Assembly (NCBI GenBank): GCA_900552885.1
Contig: USBM01000086.1
Span: 1-8,589, forward strand
Direction of reading: 5' to 3'
Length of the DNA stretch: 8,589 nt
From: an uncultured Clostridium sp.
Lineage (GTDB): Bacteria; Bacillota; Clostridia; Lachnospirales; Lachnospiraceae
The number at the start of each line of letters is the position of its first letter. The first letter of the stretch is position 1. A program made the translations under genes and the position numbers. Shown here in pieces: positions 1-4,823 of the stretch. Under the pieces are notes generated by a model. The model saw nothing but the letters and a program-made list of their open reading frames with translations. It made no database searches and had not been told where the DNA came from.

Positions 1-130
1 TTTCGAGCCTAGTACCGCTGCGAGTGATGAGTAGCGAGAGCGTGCCTGCGTTGATATGTTATATCCCAAACAACCGAGCTGTAACCTGAATGTTTCGTGC
101 GTCCACCATCACTTACGCTGTGCAAGGGGG
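1..130. other. Left-edge intergenic stretch, no gene seen
   Basis: This lies downstream of the small symporter accessory gene on the minus strand. The first 50 bases are GC-rich by hand count (about 60 percent), with repeated CGAG/GCGAG words, in contrast to the lower GC of the genes beside it. I see no convincing hairpin plus U-tract that would end the operon here. The plus-strand open frame through the region has no ribosome binding site and its product is Cys/His/Pro-rich in a way typical of a non-coding frame. Confidence 0.4.
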
Positions 131-265
131 TTAGTTCTTCTTACGTGCCCGGATCATCCGCACAAGATCCCGGATCGACACAAATCCAACGGCTGCTGCA
201 CCAACGCAGAACCAAATATATGCTGCATACTGATAAACTGTAAAAGCGGTTTCACTCATAATCAT
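131..265 (-). CDS. Symporter small accessory protein, 44 aa, single membrane segment
   Basis: A 44-residue protein beginning MIMSETAFTVYQ. Residues about 10-31 form one hydrophobic segment (VYQYAAYIWFCVGAAAVGF), followed by a strongly basic tail (RDLVRMIRARKKN), which by the positive-inside rule suggests a cytoplasmic C-terminus. The start is fixed by a perfect GGAGG, 8 nt before the ATG; the RBS lies in the 22-nt gap after the symporter stop codon, so the two are almost certainly co-transcribed. Size, topology and position directly after a sodium:solute symporter match the small accessory proteins known to be encoded beside such transporters, which are thought to help their assembly or function. 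A second in-frame ATG at codon 3 gives 42 aa but is less well spaced. The family match is from memory of the pattern, not a search. Confidence 0.8.
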   Translation of the reverse strand: MIMSETAFTVYQYAAYIWFCVGAAAVGFVSIRDLVRMIRARKKN

Positions 266-287
266 AATAAAGACCTCCTATCTGTTT

Positions 288-1793
288 CTATGCATTCTCC
301 AAAGAAAGGGTAACCTTATGATCCGGCTCATACTCTTTCAATCTGTTATAGTCAAATTCATAACTGCTCGTTAATCCACCAATTACATTTACAGCGATTG
401 GCACAACCAAAGAGCAAATGTTTCCAATGACATCATTCATACCGGTAAAACCTAATGTGAAATATGCCAACACACCGGCAAATACTCCGGCAAATACCGA
501 TACCGTTGCTACTGCAGGCGAAATCTTCTTCCAGAAAGCACCCATAACAAAAGATGCACATGGTGCTGCAAATATGATACCGGAGAAGATATCCAACGTA
601 ACCATAGATTTTCCTTCAAAGAACATAACCACAATTGCCATGATCACACCAATGATAACCGTCATGATCTTACCAAACCGTTTCTGCTCTGCTTCCGTTG
701 CATTTTTCTTAATATATCTCTTGTAAATATCTACTGTACAGATTGCCTGCGCACCGGCTAAGATATCACCACCGGTAGAAAGTCCTGCCATGAAGATCAT
801 CAGTACAAAGAGAATACTTCCGGCACCACCGCCAAATACTACCTTGTATATATATGGTGCAATATCCGATGTAGAAGAAAGCACACCATCTGCAAGATTC
901 AAGCTAAGTCCGGCACCACCAAATACGTTACCGCAAAGAAGTGGAATTGGCATCCATGCAAATACAGTTCCCATAATGTAAGCAAACAATAAAGACTTCG
1001 AATTGGCAGTCGATACAGCCTTTGAATAATACCCCTGATCTAACAGGATCTGTCCCATACATACGATCACACAGATGATACCATAGTTAAGCCCCGGCAT
1101 AGATACCGGATTCAAAGCATCCGGATTATAGTTATTATTTGCTGTATTGGTAGCTGCATCCAACATTCCCTGATAAATGGCATCCATTCCGAAATGCTTC
1201 AAAATGATCGGAACCGTGCAGATCAGGATCAATGAGATTACAATAAACATAATGAAATCATTTACAATGGAACCCTTAAGACCGGCATTTGCAATGTAAA
1301 GTGCAACGATCAGGATTGGAATTGCTGCTGCAATCTTATATGGCATTCCGAAGATTGTGTGGAACACTACGCCAAGACCAATACCCTGCGACAATAGGAT
1401 GTATAATGTGAGCAAAAATGCAAACAATACAAAGATCAGTGACAATGTCTCACCATACCGCACCCGAATGAACTCAACAAATGTCGTACACTTTGGCATT
1501 TTCTTACGAATACACATAACAAGCGGAATAAAAATAAAGAACGGAAGCATGGAACCCCATGCATAATTGATACCGCCGGAGATTCCCAACGTCATACCCT
1601 GTTCCGCAGAGCCCATGATCGTCATCGCCCATACCCAGGATACCATAACGCTCGATGTAACCAGACCAATCGGAAGTCTTCGTCCACCTGCTACAAAATC
1701 ATCTACACCTTCTCCTGAAAACTTATTGGCAATTACAGTCGAGATGGTGAGGAACACAACCGCAAGCACTGCCATTATAATATACCCTGTCAT
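288..1793 (-). CDS. Sodium:solute symporter (SSS family)
   Basis: A 501-aa polytopic membrane protein, normal length for the SSS family (TC 2.A.21), which couples inward sodium flow to uptake of a small solute. About 13 hydrophobic segments are visible from residue 1 to 475. The segment around 43-80 contains SWVWAMTIMGSAEQG followed by GISGGINYAWG, resembling the TM1-TM2 region of urea/Dur3-like members. The motif GLSTGGD at 337-343, before the conserved VDIYKRY, corresponds to the helix carrying Ser/Thr ligands of the Na2 sodium site. The C-terminus (about 480-501) is hydrophilic. Its GAGAGGAT ribosome binding site lies in the 18-nt gap after the nitrilase stop, so it sits in one operon with the hydrolase and the 44-aa accessory protein. 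The substrate is not readable from sequence; an amide, urea-like or carbamoyl compound is inferred from the neighbour. Confidence 0.9.
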   Translation of the reverse strand: MTGYIIMAVLAVVFLTISTVIANKFSGEGVDDFVAGGRRLPIGLVTSSVMVSWVWAMTIMGSAEQGMTLGISGGINYAWGSMLPFFIFIPLVMCIRKKMPKCTTFVEFIRVRYGETLSLIFVLFAFLLTLYILLSQGIGLGVVFHTIFGMPYKIAAAIPILIVALYIANAGLKGSIVNDFIMFIVISLILICTVPIILKHFGMDAIYQGMLDAATNTANNNYNPDALNPVSMPGLNYGIICVIVCMGQILLDQGYYSKAVSTANSKSLLFAYIMGTVFAWMPIPLLCGNVFGGAGLSLNLADGVLSSTSDIAPYIYKVVFGGGAGSILFVLMIFMAGLSTGGDILAGAQAICTVDIYKRYIKKNATEAEQKRFGKIMTVIIGVIMAIVVMFFEGKSMVTLDIFSGIIFAAPCASFVMGAFWKKISPAVATVSVFAGVFAGVLAYFTLGFTGMNDVIGNICSLVVPIAVNVIGGLTSSYEFDYNRLKEYEPDHKVTLSLENA

Positions 1794-1811
1794 AATCTTA
1801 TCCTCTCTTTC

Positions 1812-2711
1812 TTACATATCTTCTAACAATTTCTTATAGATATCCGGACGGAAGTCCATCTCTCCGGCTGCCGGATTTGTTTTCCACAGGGAACGGTCTG
1901 CCAATGACAGATCGATCGTTGCATAAGAAATGGTCTGTTGACCGTTATCCCGGTCTCCTGCATAGCAATAGACATCATTTTCAAAAAACGGTGTTGTCTT
2001 CGGTCCTAAAATGCAACTTCCTCCCGCAAAATATGTCTCCATGTCATATCCTACAAGATTCGCACTTGCAAGGAATATCGAATTGCAAATGACTGCATAA
2101 TCCAATGTGGAGTAATATTGACGGAATGATTTCTGACACCCCGGCTTATTGACCTCTAACAGCTCCGCAGTCGGATTGAGGTAAAGCCTTGCACCTTTGT
2201 GTACATAGTATCGAATCAGCTCCGGGAACTGGTAGGAATCATAACAGATACCTAAGCCGACCGGTCCCCATGGGGTATCAATCATAAATGGGCTGTCTCC
2301 TTTTTCACACCATGTATTTTCCGTATCAAACGGATGAATCTTTCGATATGCACCGATGATTCCCTCCGGGCCGGTTACAAATGCGGAATTAAACAGGCAA
2401 TCCCGATCCTTGTCATACTCAGCCGCTCCATACACAATATAGGTGCCATATTGCTTAGAGATCTCTGCCATTGCCTGACAACTTGGACCATCTACCGGCT
2501 CTGCTACCTTTTTCTTATCCTCCATTGCAATATCCTCATGTATGAAATAGTCATATCCCATGAGGCACATTTCCGGAAACAATATAAGATCAGCACCCTG
2601 CTTGGATGCTGCTGTAGCAATCCCTTTCATGCGTTGTAGATTGTTTTCCTTCTTGCCGGCATCCGGTTTGAAATTCACAACCGCTACCGTTAACACATCC
2701 TGCTCGTACAT
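1812..2711 (-). CDS. Carbon-nitrogen hydrolase (nitrilase superfamily amidase)
   Basis: A 299-aa cytoplasmic hydrolase (no signal peptide), the usual one-domain length. The full catalytic set is visible: Glu47 in LILFPEMCLMGYD, Lys124 in YRKIHPFDTEN, Cys156 in GLGICYDSYQFPEL, and the accessory Glu131. The family attacks non-peptide C-N bonds of amides, carbamoyl compounds or nitriles through a Cys thioester, releasing ammonia or an amine. The motifs fit the amidase/carbamoylase branches; the exact substrate is unknown. The N-terminus (LTVAVVNFKPDAGKKENNLQ) is the expected first strand and helix. AAAGGA lies about 11 nt before the ATG, somewhat distant. It is the first gene of the operon, followed 18 nt later by the symporter, suggesting that the compound brought in is the one hydrolysed. 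A strong promoter and a leader hairpin lie upstream. Confidence 0.9.
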   Translation of the reverse strand: MYEQDVLTVAVVNFKPDAGKKENNLQRMKGIATAASKQGADLILFPEMCLMGYDYFIHEDIAMEDKKKVAEPVDGPSCQAMAEISKQYGTYIVYGAAEYDKDRDCLFNSAFVTGPEGIIGAYRKIHPFDTENTWCEKGDSPFMIDTPWGPVGLGICYDSYQFPELIRYYVHKGARLYLNPTAELLEVNKPGCQKSFRQYYSTLDYAVICNSIFLASANLVGYDMETYFAGGSCILGPKTTPFFENDVYCYAGDRDNGQQTISYATIDLSLADRSLWKTNPAAGEMDFRPDIYKKLLEDM

Positions 2712-2753
2712 ATAAGCATCTTTCCTTTCTTCTGTATATTTCCCCCGAATGTG

Positions 2754-2773
2754 TTATTTAATTAATTAAATAA
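2754..2773. repeat. 20-bp perfect AT-only palindrome
   Basis: The left half TTATTTAATT is exactly self-complementary to the right half AATTAAATAA. It lies in the nitrilase operon leader, immediately after the U-run of the terminator-like hairpin and about 43 bp before the start codon. It could be a DNA operator, or partly an effect of the AT-rich terminator tail. No regulator is identified. Confidence 0.5.
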
Positions 2774-2810
2774 AAAGAAAGGCGCCAAGTACTCACTACT
2801 TAGCGCCTTT
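2771..2810 (-). terminator. Intrinsic terminator or leader attenuator between metK and the nitrilase operon
   Basis: On the minus strand an outer stem of 8 perfect pairs (2778-2785 with 2803-2810, AAAGGCGC with GCGCCTTT) and an inner AAGT/ACTT stem enclose a 7-nt loop. A C/A mismatch separates the two stems. CTTTTTATTT follows directly, so it points toward the nitrilase gene. It is the best terminator available for metK, which ends about 140 nt upstream. However, a near-consensus promoter lies between metK and this hairpin, so the same structure falls at the very 5' end of the nitrilase transcript and could attenuate it or shield its 5' end. Confidence 0.8.
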
Positions 2811-2813
2811 GCT

Positions 2814-2828
2814 GTTAATAATATTAAC
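2814..2828. promoter_or_regulatory. Operator-like palindrome over the nitrilase operon promoter
   Basis: A perfect 15-bp inverted repeat with a single central base, GTTAATA-A-TATTAAC. It covers the -10 box (2821-2826) and reaches the predicted transcription start near 2814. A dimeric repressor bound here would block RNA polymerase. The pattern is seen directly; the regulator and its ligand are unknown. Confidence 0.55.
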
Positions 2829-2849
2829 CATTCACCTGGTTACTGTCAA
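2821..2849 (-). promoter_or_regulatory. Sigma-A promoter of the nitrilase-symporter operon
   Basis: A consensus -35 TTGACA (2844-2849), a 17-bp spacer and -10 TAATAT (2821-2826), reading toward the nitrilase gene. The predicted start is near 2813-2815, giving a leader of about 100 nt. Just upstream of the -35 is another palindrome, AAATGCATTT (2856-2865), which could bind an activator or repressor. Confidence 0.8.
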
Positions 2850-2946
2850 TATTGCAAATGCATTTCAAAAAAATGAAAAGATTTTGTCTTTTTCTGATTT
2901 ATTAAATTATGCGATATCTATTATATCGTTCAAAACGTATCAGATA

Positions 2947-4134
2947 TTATACATACTGCTTTAATGTATCAACCATGTCCAGCTTCTCCCATGGCAGATC
3001 CAAGTCCGTACGTCCGAAATGACCGTATGCCGCAGTCTGCTTGTAGATCGGACGGCGAAGATCCAACATCTTAATAATTCCTGCCGGGCGAAGATCAAAA
3101 TGCTTGCGGACAATTCCTACTAACTCTTCCTCTGACAATCTGCTTGTTCCAAAGGTATCTACACGAACAGAGGTTGGCTGTGCCACACCGATTGCATAAG
3201 ACAACTGGATCTCGCACTTTTCTGCCAGACCTGCTGCTACAATATTCTTAGCTACATATCTTGCAGCATAAGCAGCGGAACGGTCTACCTTGGTGCAGTC
3301 CTTACCGGAGAATGCTCCACCACCGTGACGGGCATATCCACCATACGTGTCTACGATGATCTTACGTCCGGTAAGACCGGAGTCACCATTTGGACCACCG
3401 ATAACGAAACGTCCGGTTGGATTGATAAAGAACTTTGTCTCATCGTCTACCATATCTGCCGGAAGTATCTCGTCAAATACATACTTCTTGATATCTGCAT
3501 GGATCTGCTCCTGAGACACCTCTGCATCATGCTGGGTCGATAATACAACTGCCTCAAGACGAAATGGCTTACCATTCTCATCATACTCTACCGAAACCTG
3601 TGTCTTACCATCCGGGCGAAGGTAAGGAAGTGTTCCATTCTTACGAACCTCTGTCAATCTTCTTGCAAGTTTATGTGCTAAGCTGATCGGATATGGCATA
3701 TACTCTTCCGTCTCATTGGATGCATAGCCGAACATCATACCCTGATCTCCGGCACCGATTGCCTCAATATCCTCATCACTCATCAAGTTCTCTTTTGCTT
3801 CTAATGCCTTGTCTACACCCATTGCAATATCGCTTGACTGCTCATCAATCGCTGTGATGACACCACAGGTATCACAGTCAAAACCATATTTGGCACGATC
3901 ATAACCGATCTCGCGGATCGTCTCACGAACGATCTTCTGAATGTCTACATATCCCTTTGTAGAGATCTCGCCCATTACTAATACAAGACCGGTTGTAATT
4001 GCTGTCTCACAGGCAACACGGCTGTTCGGATCCTGTGCCATCAATGCGTCTAATACTGCGTCAGAGATCTGGTCACAGATCTTATCCGGATGTCCTTCGG
4101 TAACCGATTCCGAAGTAAAAATTAATTTCTCCAT
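2947..4134 (-). CDS. metK: S-adenosylmethionine synthetase
   Basis: A 395-aa cytosolic enzyme that makes S-adenosylmethionine, phosphate and pyrophosphate from methionine and ATP; it works as a dimer or tetramer. Signatures are all present: TEGHPDKICDQISDA at 12-26 (active-site His15, Asp17), the ATP-binding GAGDQG at 127-132, DSGLTGRK at 251-258 and the glycine-rich GGGAFSGKD at 271-279, plus C-terminal AAYGHFGR at 368-375. Length is normal (E. coli has 384). The start is supported by AGGAGG about 10 nt before the ATG and by the canonical N-terminus. It is alone in its transcription unit. Its expression is under SAM feedback through the S-box riboswitch at 4499-4603; after that comes an unusually complex leader, described separately. 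Downstream only weak AT-rich hairpins (such as 2912-2928) precede the strong hairpin at 2778-2810. Confidence 0.98.
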   Translation of the reverse strand: MEKLIFTSESVTEGHPDKICDQISDAVLDALMAQDPNSRVACETAITTGLVLVMGEISTKGYVDIQKIVRETIREIGYDRAKYGFDCDTCGVITAIDEQSSDIAMGVDKALEAKENLMSDEDIEAIGAGDQGMMFGYASNETEEYMPYPISLAHKLARRLTEVRKNGTLPYLRPDGKTQVSVEYDENGKPFRLEAVVLSTQHDAEVSQEQIHADIKKYVFDEILPADMVDDETKFFINPTGRFVIGGPNGDSGLTGRKIIVDTYGGYARHGGGAFSGKDCTKVDRSAAYAARYVAKNIVAAGLAEKCEIQLSYAIGVAQPTSVRVDTFGTSRLSEEELVGIVRKHFDLRPAGIIKMLDLRRPIYKQTAAYGHFGRTDLDLPWEKLDMVDTLKQYV

Positions 4135-4181
4135 AATGTATGGTTCCTCCTATAAAATAAAACTGGGTTGGTGCACGGATA

Positions 4182-4238
4182 TTCACTTCGTAAGCAAGTA
4201 TTCACTTCGTAAGCAGATGTTCACTTCGTAAGCAAAGC
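4182..4238. repeat. Three 19-bp tandem repeats in the metK leader
   Basis: Three consecutive 19-bp units begin at 4182, 4201 and 4220. Each starts with an identical 15-base core, TTCACTTCGTAAGCA, followed by a variable 4-base end (AGTA, GATG, AAGC). On the metK RNA each unit contains CTTACGAAG, a small self-complementary element. The array ends about 30 nt before the metK ribosome binding site. A period of 19 is not a multiple of three, so it is not coding, and there are no spacers as in a CRISPR. Confidence 0.9.
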
Positions 4239-4267
4239 TTACTCAGTGTTGTGCGTTCGCTACATCT

Positions 4268-4298
4268 CCTTCATAATCCTTGACCTTGGATTATGAGG
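4268..4298. repeat. Inverted repeat in the metK leader
   Basis: CATAATCC (4272-4279) pairs with GGATTATG (4288-4295) around an 8-nt loop, extended by CCT/AGG outside a one-base bulge. On the minus strand the 3' arm runs into GAAGGAG, a ribosome-binding-site-like sequence with no open frame behind it. On the plus strand the stem is followed by TTGTTTTT, so it could also stop antisense transcription. Confidence 0.45.
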
Positions 4299-4344
4299 TT
4301 GTTTTTCCAGACAATCTTATAACGGATGAAACATCCTACAGATC

Positions 4345-4393
4345 AAAAAAGTACACTTGCAGGATACAAGCAAGCTTGTCCTCTGCAAGTATA
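4345..4393 (-). terminator. Second terminator-like hairpin in the metK leader
   Basis: On the minus strand TATACTTGCAG (4383-4393) pairs with CTGCAAGTGTA (4352-4362), 11 pairs with one G-U. Inside is a further 5-bp stem, ACAAG/CTTGT in plus-strand terms. After one base comes a run of six T (4345-4350). This has every property of an intrinsic terminator, yet it lies downstream of the riboswitch terminator and about 210 nt before metK. It must either be read through or act as a second control point. Confidence 0.65.
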
Positions 4394-4399
4394 TTTTTC

Positions 4400-4435
4400 G
4401 ATCTATAAGAAATGCTTTGCATTTCTTATAAGATC
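4400..4435. repeat. Long near-perfect hairpin in the metK leader
   Basis: A 12-bp perfect stem, TATAAGAAATGC with GCATTTCTTATA (4404-4415 and 4419-4430), has a 3-nt loop. It is extended by GATC/GATC past a single bulged base. Neither strand has a U-run after it, so it is not a standard terminator. It sits between the riboswitch terminator and the second terminator-like hairpin. Confidence 0.7.
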
Positions 4436-4442
4436 ATCCTAC

Positions 4443-4476
4443 AAAAAAACTTCAAATCCGCGAGGATTTGAAGTTT
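4443..4476 (-). terminator. SAM riboswitch expression-platform terminator
   Basis: A perfect 13-bp stem (4464-4476 with 4447-4459; minus strand AAACTTCAAATCC with GGATTTGAAGTTT) has a TCGC loop, and its 3' arm merges into a run of seven T (4443-4449). The 5' arm segment CAAATCCTC (minus strand; plus 4462-4470) is exactly complementary to GAGGATTTG (plus 4493-4501), which overlaps the 3' side of aptamer helix P1. This is the expected antiterminator: SAM binding holds P1 together and lets the terminator form. Confidence 0.93.
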
Positions 4477-4498
4477 ATGTGCTCACTATATCCAAATC

Positions 4499-4603
4499 CT
4501 CTTATTGACCGAGTATCTCAACTCGCTTCAGGCCGGCACCTTCCAAACAATGGGGTTGCCGTGGCTTCGTAGTCCCTTCTGACTCCACCACTCTGAATAA
4601 GAG
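4499..4603 (-). ncRNA. SAM-I (S-box) riboswitch aptamer
   Basis: The minus-strand RNA has the S-box core. Helix P1 is 8 perfect pairs (4596-4603 with 4499-4506, CUCUUAUU with AAUAAGAG). It is followed by AGAGUGGUGGAG and GGGACUACGAAGCC, then CGGCAACC in the conserved J3/4-P4 region, AAGGUGCC, and a closing GAGAUACUCGGUCAAUAAG. The aptamer binds S-adenosylmethionine and shuts off transcription of the downstream gene when SAM is plentiful. Here that gene is metK, whose product makes SAM, so the loop is direct product feedback. Terminator and antiterminator are both visible downstream. Confidence 0.97.
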
Positions 4604-4646
4604 AAGTTTCTTTGCAATTCATGAACTGCTTTCACAATTCACGTAC

Positions 4647-4675
4647 ATCATACATCATACATGTTCATTCGTCAA
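4647..4675 (-). promoter_or_regulatory. Sigma-A promoter of metK
   Basis: -35 TTGACG (4670-4675), a 17-bp spacer and -10 TATGAT (4647-4652), reading toward the riboswitch. The predicted start is near 4640, about 37 nt before helix P1. The metK leader is then about 500 nt, long for an S-box gene. TATGATG occurs twice in a row here, but only the second copy is correctly spaced. Confidence 0.8.
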
Positions 4676-4758
4676 GGATAGATTAACTTTTTACCGACAC
4701 AATTTCTTTCCTGTCTTCTATTCCACAAATCCATACCTCCCCGACATATAAAAATGAA

Positions 4759-4787
4759 TTGACTTTACCATACCCATTTTTTATAAT
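4759..4787 (+). promoter_or_regulatory. Sigma-A promoter of the HD-GYP gene
   Basis: -35 TTGACT (4759-4764), a 17-bp spacer and a consensus -10 TATAAT (4782-4787). The predicted start is near 4794, giving a leader of about 30 nt. This is divergent from the metK promoter, about 85 bp away, with no obvious shared operator between them. Confidence 0.85.
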
Positions 4788-4823
4788 ATTAGTTAACATC
4801 TACTACGGAAGGGGGAATATTAT

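Noticed and set aside
56..313. Plus-strand open frame of 85 codons at the left edge
   Set aside because: No ribosome binding site, Cys/His/Pro-rich non-protein-like composition, and it runs antisense over the 44-aa accessory gene, which has a perfect RBS.
2912..2928. CGATAT/ATATCG hairpin after metK as its terminator
   Set aside because: Only six AT-rich pairs and no following U-run; too weak to be called a terminator.
4182..4238. CRISPR-like array
   Set aside because: The units are directly adjacent at 19 bp with only four variable bases, so there are no spacers, and no cas genes are nearby.
4336..4422. 28-codon minus-strand open frame in the metK leader overlapping the second terminator-like hairpin, as a possible attenuation leader peptide
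   Set aside because: No adequate ribosome binding site and no methionine or cysteine run that would link translation to SAM or methionine supply. Most likely chance.
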